From: Gordonia jinhuaensis
GTDB lineage: Bacteria; Actinomycetota; Actinomycetes; Mycobacteriales; Mycobacteriaceae
Length of the DNA: 64,000 bases
Reading direction: 5' to 3'
NCBI RefSeq assembly: GCF_014639795.1
Contig: NZ_BMGC01000018.1
Location: 1 to 64,000 of the forward strand
The notes under the pieces are model-generated. The model was not told the origin of the DNA. It worked only from the letters and a program-made list of their open reading frames with translations, and did not search any database. Numbering within the stretch: position 1 is the first letter of the stretch; each line of letters starts with the position of its first letter. The position numbers and the translations under genes were made by a program. Below are positions 35,699-44,416 of the stretch, in pieces.

Positions 35699-37971
35699 CG
35701 CGCCCAGTCGTCCTTCGAGCCTTCTTCCCAATTATCCGAGATTCGGCTCATCGGCAGGACGTCGGCGTCATCGAGCGTGTCTTTGAACGCGTTGTAGTTC
35801 TGGCCGGCGTGATCCATTCCCGTCACGGACTCGAATGGAACGGGCACGCCATTCTCATCTACCCACTGGGCGAGCTTGGGATCGGTCGGGTCGATCGTCC
35901 CCGACTCCACCCCGCTCTTGAACACCTCGTAGTACTGACGCTGCAGAAGCGCGTCCTCGTGGACTTCGGTCGACATCGGGCCTCCATCAGACGGCTGTGT
36001 GACGCCGAAGAGGCTGCTTGCTATGTCGTCGGAGTTGTAATCGAGTGCAGCACTAGCGGTACCACCGAGTCCGGGGACATTGCCGACTGTCGTATCCGAG
36101 ATCAGGTTGATGAGCCTGGCCTTCCCGGCGTGCGCCGCAGCCGAGTCGTGGTCATGGTCGGCGGCCGTCTGGTCGATTCCCGTTTGGGCTGCATAGGCGA
36201 TATGAGCAGCGTTCCCGACTATCGAGGTGTGATGCTCGGGGTCGGCGCCGACCATGTGGTCGATGTCTTGCACGTCTGCGAATGCGGCGTGGTTGAAGTA
36301 TTTTGCGGCCTCGTCATTGCTGTCTATCACAGAGAAGACGGCAGACATCTCCTTGTTTCCGGTAAATGGAGTGAAGCCGCTTGTTCCGGTGTAATCGTCT
36401 CCGACCTGTGCCATGCTGCCGATATACGGTGACAGGGTCTTTGAAAGTTCCTGGGTGATACCGGGATTCACCTTTCCGATCGAGTCATTGTTCTGTCCGG
36501 GGATGTTGAGGTAGTCGTTCTGATTCGCGGCGATGTGATGAGCGATGGCGCTGGCCGACTGGCCTGCTTCATCTCGCATGAAGCCGGCGCCATTGTGAGC
36601 ATCCGATCCGACCGACGCCAGTACGTCTTTCACGCCTTGATCGTTGCTGCCCCACTCGTGGGTGAGCATGGTCTTGAGATTGGCATTGCTGTCGAAGTGT
36701 CCGCCATCCATCGTCTGATCCATGTTGACACCGGTCAGAACGTCATGGACAGCGACGTGATCTTTGCTCGCAGCGGACAGCATATGGCTTGCGGTGCTGT
36801 TGAGTTCGCCACGGAAGTTGGTGAGCTCGTCGTACGGTTTGTCAGCCAGTTGAGCGATGGCTGTGGACTGTCTGAGCATGCCTTTGTCGACGAAAGCCCC
36901 GCTTGCGGTACCGGGAGAACCCTTGTCGAGAATCGACGCGAGTGCGTTGAAATCGCTCGTATGTGAAACCCCGAACTGGTCTTTCGTCTCAGGATTGAAA
37001 AGCGTTCCGACATCCTTCGACGTCTTCACCACCGGGTCTTCTTTGAGCAGTGTCTGAACGCGCGTGGGAAGATTGTCCATCGATCCGCCGTGACCGCTCG
37101 AATCCTTGATGCCTGCGGTCGAGACCATGCGCATGGTGTCGGCTACGCCGCGTTGCACAGAGTCATGATCGTGACCCTCTCCCAGTTTCGCGATCTCGCT
37201 TGCCGGCATGTCATCGAGCGAGTGGGACAGTGATTTCAGGTACTCCATCTGCCCAGGGGCCAGTGTCACCGGCTTGCCGTTGGCGAGTGCCGACTTCTGA
37301 TCGTCGGTGAGTGTCCAGGCGTCCCGCAGTCGCGCACGTTGCTCGGGCGATGCTTTGCCGTTCGCCATCGCACGAAGGTCGTCTTTGGCTGACGCACCCT
37401 TGTACAAACTCGATTGTGGTGCAGCCGTTCCCAACTCGGCGAGTGCGGAGTTGATGGCTTGGGCGACCGCGTTGTCCTCATCCCCGAGCGCTGTCGCTTT
37501 GCGAGTCAAGTCCGCCGCAGCTTCCTTTGCCTCACGTGCACGTTTGGCTTTGAGGTCGTTGATCTGCTTGATCGTCGCCTTGTTCCCGTCGGCGATGACG
37601 AGGGCGAGCGCGTAGTTGTAGTCGTCGGTGACCGTGTAATCGTCTGCGATGCTGAACATGTTGTCTTCGACCTGATGACCGAGATTGCGCACGCTGGTGA
37701 TCAGCTCGGGTAGGTGCGCGGCACCGTTCGACAATGCCTTCTGCAGTGCCTCAAACGCGTCGGAGACGCGGAGCATCTCCTTGCGCTCACTGTCGGCTCG
37801 AGAGATCGCCGCCTCGTGGGCGGTGCCGGACCAGTCCAAGTTCTCGATGGTGGAACGAACGGATTGTGCCGTCTTGTCGGTGGTGGTCACCGAGGGCTTG
37901 ACGCTGTTCGACGCCGAATAGAGGCCGTTCGCGTTGGCCGCTTGTACTTGGCTCCACGTGGGTCTGACCAC
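35695..37971 (-). CDS. Large WxG-containing protein, putative type VII secretion substrate/effector
   Basis: The 758-residue protein starts at GTG 37971, four bases after the upstream stop. Residues 1-130 form an extended helical region with a WxG-type turn (NLDWSGTAHEAAISRADSER) and YTVTD, which fits the YxxxD/E type VII export signal. The rest is hydrophilic and rich in Ala, Asp, Ser and His (LNSTASHMLSAASKDHVAVH, GNAAHIAYAAQTGIDQ). It resembles mycobacterial proteins annotated as TPR-repeat-region or EspA-like. There is no Sec signal or membrane helix. The small target protein upstream, the coupled lipoprotein downstream and the lack of a recognised catalytic motif leave its activity unknown. 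Confidence 0.72.
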   Translation of the reverse strand: MVRPTWSQVQAANANGLYSASNSVKPSVTTTDKTAQSVRSTIENLDWSGTAHEAAISRADSERKEMLRVSDAFEALQKALSNGAAHLPELITSVRNLGHQVEDNMFSIADDYTVTDDYNYALALVIADGNKATIKQINDLKAKRAREAKEAAADLTRKATALGDEDNAVAQAINSALAELGTAAPQSSLYKGASAKDDLRAMANGKASPEQRARLRDAWTLTDDQKSALANGKPVTLAPGQMEYLKSLSHSLDDMPASEIAKLGEGHDHDSVQRGVADTMRMVSTAGIKDSSGHGGSMDNLPTRVQTLLKEDPVVKTSKDVGTLFNPETKDQFGVSHTSDFNALASILDKGSPGTASGAFVDKGMLRQSTAIAQLADKPYDELTNFRGELNSTASHMLSAASKDHVAVHDVLTGVNMDQTMDGGHFDSNANLKTMLTHEWGSNDQGVKDVLASVGSDAHNGAGFMRDEAGQSASAIAHHIAANQNDYLNIPGQNNDSIGKVNPGITQELSKTLSPYIGSMAQVGDDYTGTSGFTPFTGNKEMSAVFSVIDSNDEAAKYFNHAAFADVQDIDHMVGADPEHHTSIVGNAAHIAYAAQTGIDQTAADHDHDSAAAHAGKARLINLISDTTVGNVPGLGGTASAALDYNSDDIASSLFGVTQPSDGGPMSTEVHEDALLQRQYYEVFKSGVESGTIDPTDPKLAQWVDENGVPVPFESVTGMDHAGQNYNAFKDTLDDADVLPMSRISDNWEEGSKDDWAR

Positions 37972-37975
37972 TGTT

Positions 37976-38284
37976 CTACTTCACCTCAGGTGCGAGGCCA
38001 CCCAGAGACTTGAGCTTGTCGGCAGCGTCGGTGTCGGTGTCGCGATAGTCGGCAGCCGACTTGTTGAGGAGATCTTCGATGGAGGACATCCGATTCGCCA
38101 GTACGTCGAGAGCACGCTTACACGTGTCGTCGACGGGCCCGAGCGCCTTTGCAGTGTCAGACCACTCCATGCCAGATGTCGTCGGAGACGCGGTGACGGG
38201 TGCGATGCCTCGGATGTCGCCGGCGAAGCCATTGAAGCTGGTTGCGGCGCCACGCAGCTCGGTGGGGTCAACACGCATGCTCAT
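37976..38284 (-). CDS. Small type VII secretion target protein (EspC/DUF2580-like)
   Basis: The 102-residue helical protein begins MSMRVDPTELRGAATSFNGF, has the central turn GMEWSDTAKAL (W-x-D rather than W-x-G) and ends with a second helix. Near the C-terminus YRDTD fits the YxxxD/E type VII export signal. Length and pattern match the EspC-like partners that dimerise with larger secreted proteins. ATG 38284 is preferred over one 15 bases earlier because GGAG lies nine bases upstream. It is the first gene of the unit and abuts the 758-residue gene. No ESX core genes lie in the window, so export would use a system encoded elsewhere. Confidence 0.78.
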   Translation of the reverse strand: MSMRVDPTELRGAATSFNGFAGDIRGIAPVTASPTTSGMEWSDTAKALGPVDDTCKRALDVLANRMSSIEDLLNKSAADYRDTDTDAADKLKSLGGLAPEVK

Positions 38285-38403
38285 CAGGTAGATCTCCACT
38301 GTCGGGTGCGATGTCCGTATCGGACCCTAGCAGTGGAAAAGCGCGAGTAAAGAGTTGGTGACCGCGGCTGTCGTTCGGTTGATCGACGCGCGGTGGGGGT
38401 GGG

Positions 38404-38553
38404 TCAGCTTCCGAAGCTGCTGCCCAGGCTCTGCAGGCCCTCGACGACGCTCGGCAGCAGGGTGGTGGGCAGCTCGAGCGGTGACTCGAGCAGTGAGCCG
38501 CCGAGGATCAGGGCGTCGATCACAACGAAAGCCGGGTTGATGTTGTTGTTCAT
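38404..38553 (-). CDS. Small hydrophobic peptide (49 aa), paralogue of 22772-22909
   Basis: The 49-residue peptide reads MNNNINPAFVVIDALILGGS, then LLESPLELPTTLLPSVVEGL, ending QSLGSSFGS. GAGGAATGACTCC before the ATG supplies a ribosome site. It aligns without gaps with the peptide at 22772-22909 from the shared NP onward: P-F-V-D early, SP in the middle, and L-x-PS-x-x-EG-x-x-x-L at the end. It has no cleavable signal; the first half could insert in a membrane and the second is amphipathic. It lies 119 bases upstream of the type-VII-like unit. Function unknown. Confidence 0.72.
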   Translation of the reverse strand: MNNNINPAFVVIDALILGGSLLESPLELPTTLLPSVVEGLQSLGSSFGS

Positions 38554-38589
38554 GGAGTCATTCCTCACTCGCTCTGGGCCACGTCGACG

Positions 38590-38605
38590 AACCGGTGAAC
38601 CGGTT
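38590..38605. promoter_or_regulatory. Palindrome AACCGGT-GA-ACCGGTT upstream of the 49-aa peptide gene
   Basis: A perfect 7-base inverted repeat with 2-base spacer lies 36 bases upstream of the peptide start, flanked by further complementary CGAC and GTCG. It has the shape of a dimer operator; the binding protein is unknown. Confidence 0.55.
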
Positions 38606-38694
38606 TTGTCGCCGCGTGGAGTCTGCGCGAGGTTTCTGCGGTACGGGACGCCTGTGATCTGTGGGTTCTGAGAGGCGTATGCGTCAGGAGTGCG

Positions 38695-40335
38695 TCACGA
38701 AGCGTCGTCGGCTGCCGCGGCGTACAGCCACGACACGACCAGTGCTCCCGGATCCACCACCCCGCGGGCGTTCTCGCCCACGTAGCTCGCGCGGCCTTTC
38801 GACGCGGTGGTGTCGCGGGTCGACTCGGCACCGTCGGCGGCTTTGCGCGCGACCTCCTCCAGCGAGGCTCCGTCGCGCAGTGCGTCGGCAGCAGGACTGA
38901 GTGAGTCGACGACGGTGTTGTCGCCGACCTGTGCACCGCCGAGATCCTGGATTTCCTGGAGGGCGGCGATGGTGCCGCTGCGCAGTGCCGACTCGAAATC
39001 CTCCTCATCGGCGAATGCTTCCGACAACTTCTGGAACATCGCGCCGAAGACCGCACCCGACGTACCGCCCGACCGTACGAAGTACGACCGGCTGATCGCG
39101 GTGAGCACGTCGGTGTCCGAGCCGCGCAGCGGCAGATCGAAATGCCCGAGTGCTGAACGCATATTCGTGCCGAAGTCGCCGTCGCCAGCACGCTGGTCGA
39201 GTTCGGTGAGGTCGTCGATCGACTCCTGCACACGCTGGACGAAAGCGGTCAGCCACGGGGACTCGTCACCTTCGTCGGCGGAGTCGTCGGGGTTGACCAC
39301 CGAGGTATCGACGATTTCGGCGGGGGAGCGGTTGATGTCGCGGGGCCAGCCCGGCGCGGTTGTCGGCGCGTCGAACAGTGTGAGGAGTTCGTCGTCGGTC
39401 CGCACCAGCGTGAGCGAGAAGCCATCCATGTCCAGTGCGGTGACGAACTCGCCGACCATCGATCGCACCACAGTGATGTTGCGCCGCTTCAGCGCGGCCA
39501 CGGCCTCGCCGAAGGCCAGGTAGAGCTCCAGCGGATGCGCCGACCCGAGGCCGTTGATCAGACAGATGACCTCCTCGCCCTCGGCGAGTTCCATCGCATC
39601 TGCCACACGGTCGACCATCCGCTCGAGCAGTTCGGAGGCGGGGACCTGATCGGTCCGCTCGACACCGGCCTCACCGTGGATGCCGACGCCGAACTCCATC
39701 TGTCCCGGTTGGAGATCGAAGGTGGGTGCCGACGAGCCGGGGATGGTGCAGGCGCGGTAGGCGACGGCGATGCTGCGGGCGTTCGCCGCGGTGCGCCTGC
39801 CCAGCTCGGCGACCCGCGCCAGGTCGTCGCCGCGCGCTGCCGCCGCACCGCAGATCTTCTCGACGATAATCGTGGCGGCTGTGCCGCGTCGCCCCGGGCC
39901 GGACTCCGATTCGGTGGAGACGTCGTCGTCGACGAGGACTTTGTCGGTGTTGACCTCGTCGTCGAGCAGATGGCGCGCGATGCGGAAGTTCATCACGTCG
40001 CCGGTGTAGTTCTTCACCACATGCACCACCCCGGCGCCCGCGTCGGCCCAGCGGGTGGCCGCGACGATCTGCAGCGCGTTGGGCGAAGTGAACACCAGTC
40101 CCGGGCACACGGCGTCGAGCATCCCCGCGCCGATCATCTCCGCATGCATCGGCTCATGACCCGAACCGCCGCCGGAGATGACCGCGACGTTCTTGGTGTT
40201 CGGCCGCGTGCGGCGGTGGAGGAATCCCGGATTGCGTTCCCAGGCGATGTCGCTGTGGTCGGCGACGAACCCGCGCAGTGCGTCGGACAGGAGCGTGTCG
40301 ACAGAATTGATCACGTATTCGTGGGGTCGGCTCAC
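38695..40335 (-). CDS. Dihydroxyacetone kinase, fused DhaK-DhaL
   Basis: The 546-residue enzyme phosphorylates dihydroxyacetone with ATP. The DhaK half (about 1-330) has NVAVISGGGSGHEPMHAEMI, GDVMNFRIARHL and EFGVGIHGEAGVE, including the His that binds substrate covalently. The DhaL half (about 360-546) has the ATP/Mg loop LDQRAGDGDFGTNMRSAL and GGTSGAVFGAMFQKL. Both halves in one chain are the ATP-dependent, PTS-independent form. The start is GTG 40335 (VSRPHEYV); upstream in-frame residues look non-coding. It is transcribed alone. Confidence 0.95.
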   Translation of the reverse strand: MSRPHEYVINSVDTLLSDALRGFVADHSDIAWERNPGFLHRRTRPNTKNVAVISGGGSGHEPMHAEMIGAGMLDAVCPGLVFTSPNALQIVAATRWADAGAGVVHVVKNYTGDVMNFRIARHLLDDEVNTDKVLVDDDVSTESESGPGRRGTAATIIVEKICGAAAARGDDLARVAELGRRTAANARSIAVAYRACTIPGSSAPTFDLQPGQMEFGVGIHGEAGVERTDQVPASELLERMVDRVADAMELAEGEEVICLINGLGSAHPLELYLAFGEAVAALKRRNITVVRSMVGEFVTALDMDGFSLTLVRTDDELLTLFDAPTTAPGWPRDINRSPAEIVDTSVVNPDDSADEGDESPWLTAFVQRVQESIDDLTELDQRAGDGDFGTNMRSALGHFDLPLRGSDTDVLTAISRSYFVRSGGTSGAVFGAMFQKLSEAFADEEDFESALRSGTIAALQEIQDLGGAQVGDNTVVDSLSPAADALRDGASLEEVARKAADGAESTRDTTASKGRASYVGENARGVVDPGALVVSWLYAAAADDAS

Positions 40336-40519
40336 GTGTTCACCGTATCCACTCCTGCGTCGATATCGCTGCACATCGGTGCATGCATTCAGTTCCGGGT
40401 CGACGTGTCAGCGGTCACCGACGAGGTGTCGGGGAGCTCGTCTACGGTGACGGAGTGTCGCCTGCCCGGGCTGCGACACGCGCGGCATGACGAGCCGGGT
40501 GAGATAGAAGGAGCACGCC

Positions 40520-41164
40520 ATGAGCGAGTCCGAGGCAGCCGATCTGGTCGCGGACCAGCCACCCGATCTGGTCACCGGGGACGACGGGATCGTGCGATGC
40601 CGATGGGGTGGCGCCCCCGACCAGATCCGCTACCACGACACCGAATGGGGGTTTCCGGTCGCCGACGACCGGCGGCTGTTCGAGAAGGTGTGTCTCGAGG
40701 GATTCCAATCGGGGCTGAGCTGGCGGACGATTCTCGCCAAACGGGAGAACTTCCGAAAGGCGTTCGCCGACTTCGATGTCGCCGCGATCGCCGACTTCGA
40801 TGACGGCGATGTCGAACGGCTCGTGGCCGATTCGGGGATCATCCGCCACCGCGGAAAGATCCGGGCCACCATCAACAACGCTCGTCGGGTACCGGAGCTG
40901 GTCGAGGAGTTCGGTTCGCTGGCCGCATTCTTCTGGTCGTTCGAGCCGTCGGTCGATGACACAGTGCCGGTGGGATTCGTCGCGATCACCGACGAGTCGA
41001 CCGCGATGTCCACGGCGTTGAAGAAGAGGGGATGGAAGTTCGTCGGTCCCACCACGATGTATGCGCTCATGCAGGCGATGGGGCTGGTCAACGACCACGT
41101 TGCCGGCTGTGAGGCGCGCGATCGCGTGAGTGATGCTCGACGCGACTTCCACCGCCCGTCCTGA
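40520..41164 (+). CDS. tag: DNA-3-methyladenine glycosylase I
   Basis: Tag excises 3-methyladenine from alkylated DNA. The 214-residue protein has RCRWGGAPDQIRYHDTEWGF, LFEKVCLEGFQSGLSWRTIL and VGPTTMYALMQAMGLVNDH, including the Glu in CLEGFQ that contacts the base. Zinc ligands Cys and His are near the N-terminus and in NDHVAGCEARD. An additional N-terminal stretch of about 30 residues is not conserved. AGAAGGAG precedes the ATG. Confidence 0.95.
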   Translation: MSESEAADLVADQPPDLVTGDDGIVRCRWGGAPDQIRYHDTEWGFPVADDRRLFEKVCLEGFQSGLSWRTILAKRENFRKAFADFDVAAIADFDDGDVERLVADSGIIRHRGKIRATINNARRVPELVEEFGSLAAFFWSFEPSVDDTVPVGFVAITDESTAMSTALKKRGWKFVGPTTMYALMQAMGLVNDHVAGCEARDRVSDARRDFHRPS

Positions 41165-41226
41165 GTGCCCGGATCGAGCCCCGATGGTGCTTGCATCGTG
41201 GCACGCGGATGCATAGGAATGTCAGC

Positions 41227-42672
41227 GTGGCCGTGTACGCAGGCGAGATCGACTCGACCGCCGAGACAGACGACACCGCGGCAACCACCCGGTCGTGGGT
41301 GGTCGCCGCGGTGTGTGGCGTGGTGTTCGCCGCGGTCTACCTGCTCTACGTCGTCGCCGAGTACCGGCGGCTCGGCTATTCGGCGTGGGATCTGGGGATC
41401 TTCACCCAGGCGGTGAAGGCCTACGGACATCTGCACGCGCCGATGGTCCCGCTCGAGGGCGACAACGTGAACCTCATGGGCGACCACTTCCAACCGTGGA
41501 TAGCCGCCATCGGACCGGTCTACCGGGTGTTCCCGTCGCCGATGACGCTGCTGGTGGTGCAGGCTCTGCTCTTCGCGGTCTCCGCCGTGCCGATCGCCCG
41601 CCTCGGTGTCGACCGGTTCGGGGCGCCGGCCGGGATTCTCGTCGCCCTGAGCTATGGGCTGTCGTGGGGATTGGCACGTGCGCTGTCGTTCGACTTCCAC
41701 GAGATCGCCCTGGCCGTCCCGCTGATCGCTTTCTCACTCGTCGCATGGTGCGAACAGCGTTGGCGGGCATGCCTTCTCTACGCAGCGCCGCTCGTCTTCT
41801 GCAAGGAGGACCTCGGCGTCACGGTCGCGGTGATCGCGGCACTGGTCGCCTGGCGCGCTGGACGGCAGATGTATGTCCCGGCCGCGCTCACCGCGGTGTG
41901 GGGCGTGGGGTGGACGATCCTCGCGACGAAGGTGATCGTCCCCGCCATCGGTGCCGGCAATTACAGTTATGAGGCAAAGTTCCCGACCAGCCTGCACGAT
42001 GCCGCGCACAGCTTCCTCGTGGGTCTCGCCGACGGCGACCAGCGCGGCTCGACGGCCTTTCTGCTGCTGGTGATCACGGTGTTTCTGGCGTTGCGGTCAC
42101 CGGTGGCACTCGTCGCCGTCCCGACGCTCGCGTGGCGGTTCCTCAGCGTCAATTTCCTGTACTGGTCGCCGGGCTATCACTACAGTGCGACCCTCATGCC
42201 CATCATGTTCGTGGCGATGATCGACGCCTTGTCGACGATGCGTCAACGTGGCCTGTCCTCGCGAAAATTGATGGGGCTGTGTGCGATTGCCCTGATCGTG
42301 GCAGTGGGGCTGGCTCTCGGCGGCCCGCTGCGATCTCTGTTGCGCCCGCAATTCTATGCCGCTTCGTCACAGTACGAAGCGTTTTCGCGGATCCGATCAC
42401 AGATCCCCGACGGCGCCTCGGTGGCGGCGACGAACGATCTCGGGGCGTTGTTGGTACCCGATCACACCGTCACGCTGTACCCGAAACGCAGCGGTGGCAA
42501 TGCACGTCGCGACACCTCGACGCCGGCGTGGATCATCGCCAACACCGAGACGGCCGAGCGATTTCCCACCAACGCCGGCGGTGTGCGACGAGCGATCTCG
42601 GACTCGACCGCTCACGATGGCTATGTTCTCATGGCGCAGGACGACGGAATCGTCCTGCTGACCCGGCGATGA
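41227..42672 (+). CDS. DUF2079 polytopic membrane protein
   Basis: The 481-residue protein has about ten transmembrane segments, from VVAAVCGVVFAAVYLLYVVA onward. The conserved DUF2079 features are GYSAWDLGIFTQAVKAYGHL, LMGDHFQPWIA and the periplasmic SFDFHEIALAVPLIAFSL. The acidic WDLGIFTQ and GDHF pattern resembles GT-C glycosyltransferases, suggesting a lipid-linked sugar transfer in the envelope, not proven. GTG 41227 has TAGGAAT seven bases upstream; ATG 41209 is an alternative. Confidence 0.85.
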   Translation: MAVYAGEIDSTAETDDTAATTRSWVVAAVCGVVFAAVYLLYVVAEYRRLGYSAWDLGIFTQAVKAYGHLHAPMVPLEGDNVNLMGDHFQPWIAAIGPVYRVFPSPMTLLVVQALLFAVSAVPIARLGVDRFGAPAGILVALSYGLSWGLARALSFDFHEIALAVPLIAFSLVAWCEQRWRACLLYAAPLVFCKEDLGVTVAVIAALVAWRAGRQMYVPAALTAVWGVGWTILATKVIVPAIGAGNYSYEAKFPTSLHDAAHSFLVGLADGDQRGSTAFLLLVITVFLALRSPVALVAVPTLAWRFLSVNFLYWSPGYHYSATLMPIMFVAMIDALSTMRQRGLSSRKLMGLCAIALIVAVGLALGGPLRSLLRPQFYAASSQYEAFSRIRSQIPDGASVAATNDLGALLVPDHTVTLYPKRSGGNARRDTSTPAWIIANTETAERFPTNAGGVRRAISDSTAHDGYVLMAQDDGIVLLTRR

Positions 42673-42973
42673 GAAGTTTTTCGAACTAATTTCACGTCTG
42701 TCATCTGTGCAGGTCAGCTGTGTGATCCGGTGAATATGCAGCTGGTCGAGGGGCTTTGAGTGACTTGACTCATTGATTACCCGCGTTACGGTGAACACCC
42801 GGCTCGTCCGAAGTGTCGGACTGGCGTTGGCGACGCTCTCCCGAGTCCGTGGAGATCCCGCTGCGGGCGCGCCCGGCACAGTCGCGTCGCGCGTCTGCGC
42901 CGACCGACGAGGTCATCGCACGTGGATGCGTGACGAGTGCGACGCGCGTGAAAACAACAACGGGAGAGGGAGA
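42673..42973. promoter_or_regulatory. Upstream region of the MFS transporter with a candidate promoter
   Basis: This 301-base gap holds TTGACT at 42765-42770 and TACGGT at 42787-42792 spaced by 16 bases, a fair SigA-type promoter, giving a leader of about 175 bases. The -35 overlaps the imperfect palindrome TGAGT-N6-ACTCA. The remainder shows no gene that I can support. Confidence 0.4.
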
Positions 42974-44416
42974 ATGCCCGCGACCGAATACAGCTCCAAC
43001 GCAAACCGGATGGGAACATCCGCACCGGCAGACAGTCAGATCACCGAGAGACCCGATCCCGATTCACCCGAGGGCAGGAAGACCCTCCGCAGAGCCATTG
43101 CCGCCTCGGCCATCGGCAATGCGACCGAATGGTATGACTACGGCGTCTACGCCGCGACCACCACATACCTCACCCACGCCTTCTTCCCGGGCCACCTCGG
43201 CACCATCGGCACGATGCTCGGCTTCGCGGTCTCGTTCATCCTGCGTCCGCTCGGCGGACTGGTGTGGGGTCCGATCGGCGACCGTGTCGGTCGAAAAGCG
43301 GTGCTGGCCACCACTATTCTGCTGATCTCGCTGGCAACGGCACTCATCGGTGTGTTGCCGACCTATGCCGTGGCCGGCGTGTGGGCACCGATTCTGCTGA
43401 TCGCGCTGCGCGTGGTGCAGGGCTTCTCCACCGGCGGTGAGTACGGCGGTGCGGCGACCTTCATGGCCGAGTACGCGCCCGACAAGCGCCGCGGAAAGTA
43501 CGGCAGTTTCCTGGAATTCGGCACACTGACCGGGTTCGTCATGGGTACCGCGATCGTGTTGTTCATGGAGCTGGGTCTCAGCGATCATTCGATGGAGACC
43601 TGGGGATGGCGTATCCCGTTCCTGCTGGCACTGCCGCTGGGACTGATCGGCCTGTATCTGCGTTCGCAGATGGAGGACACCCCGGTGTTCACCGAGGTGG
43701 AGGCCGGCAAGGAGATCGTGGGCTCGGCCTGGTCGCGCTTTGTCGACCTGATGAAGAACTACTGGCGCCCGATCCTCATCATGTTCGGCATGGTGGTGGC
43801 GCTCAACGTCGCCAACTACACTCTGCTGGCGTATCTGCCGACCTACCTGCAGAACAACATCGGCCTCACCGCGACCACCGGCTCGGTGGTGATCCTGATC
43901 GGTGAGCTGGTGATGATGGCGCTGATCCCGATCTTCGGCGCCTGGTCGGACCGCACTGGGCGCAAACCGATGTGGTGGGCCTCGCTGATCGGACTGTTCA
44001 TCTTCGCGCTGCCGCTGTTCTGGCTGATGGGTCAGGGATTCGGTCGGGCCATCGTGGGATTCGTGGTGCTGGGGCTGCTCTACATCCCGCAGCTGTCGAC
44101 GATCTCGGCGACCTTCCCCGCGATGTTCCCGACGCAGGTGCGGTATGCGGGCTTCGCGATCTCCTACAACGTCGCCACGGCGGCCTTCGGCGGCACCGCT
44201 CCGCTGATCAACGATGCGGTGACCTCCAACTCGGGGTGGGATCTGTTTCCGGCGGCGTACATGATGGCCGCCTGTGTGGTGGGCATGGTCGCGCTGAAAT
44301 TCCTCACCGAGACGGCCGGCGTCTCGATCCGCGGCACCGAGACTCCTGGCGAGGAGACCTCAGACGGTGCGGTGGATCAGCAGGGGCAGAACCGCGCCGG
44401 CGCCGGCGCTGCGTAA
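42974..44416 (+). CDS. MFS transporter of the ProP/metabolite:H+ symporter family
   Basis: The 480-residue permease has 12 transmembrane helices. The signature IGNATEWYDYGVYAATTTYL in helix 1 and RPLGGLVWGPIGDRVGRKAV between helices 2 and 3 are typical of the ProP/KgtP/ShiA group, which take up proline, betaine or dicarboxylates with protons. LRVVQGFSTGGEYGGAATFM is also diagnostic. ATG 42974 is preceded by GGGAGAGGGAG. The last 57 bases overlap the end of the helicase gene on the other strand. Confidence 0.93.
   Translation: MPATEYSSNANRMGTSAPADSQITERPDPDSPEGRKTLRRAIAASAIGNATEWYDYGVYAATTTYLTHAFFPGHLGTIGTMLGFAVSFILRPLGGLVWGPIGDRVGRKAVLATTILLISLATALIGVLPTYAVAGVWAPILLIALRVVQGFSTGGEYGGAATFMAEYAPDKRRGKYGSFLEFGTLTGFVMGTAIVLFMELGLSDHSMETWGWRIPFLLALPLGLIGLYLRSQMEDTPVFTEVEAGKEIVGSAWSRFVDLMKNYWRPILIMFGMVVALNVANYTLLAYLPTYLQNNIGLTATTGSVVILIGELVMMALIPIFGAWSDRTGRKPMWWASLIGLFIFALPLFWLMGQGFGRAIVGFVVLGLLYIPQLSTISATFPAMFPTQVRYAGFAISYNVATAAFGGTAPLINDAVTSNSGWDLFPAAYMMAACVVGMVALKFLTETAGVSIRGTETPGEETSDGAVDQQGQNRAGAGAA

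Noticed and set aside
42755..42780. HAIR element before the MFS transporter
   Set aside because: TGAGT and ACTCA are spaced by 6 rather than 7 bases in the consensus alignment and the outer bases do not match.
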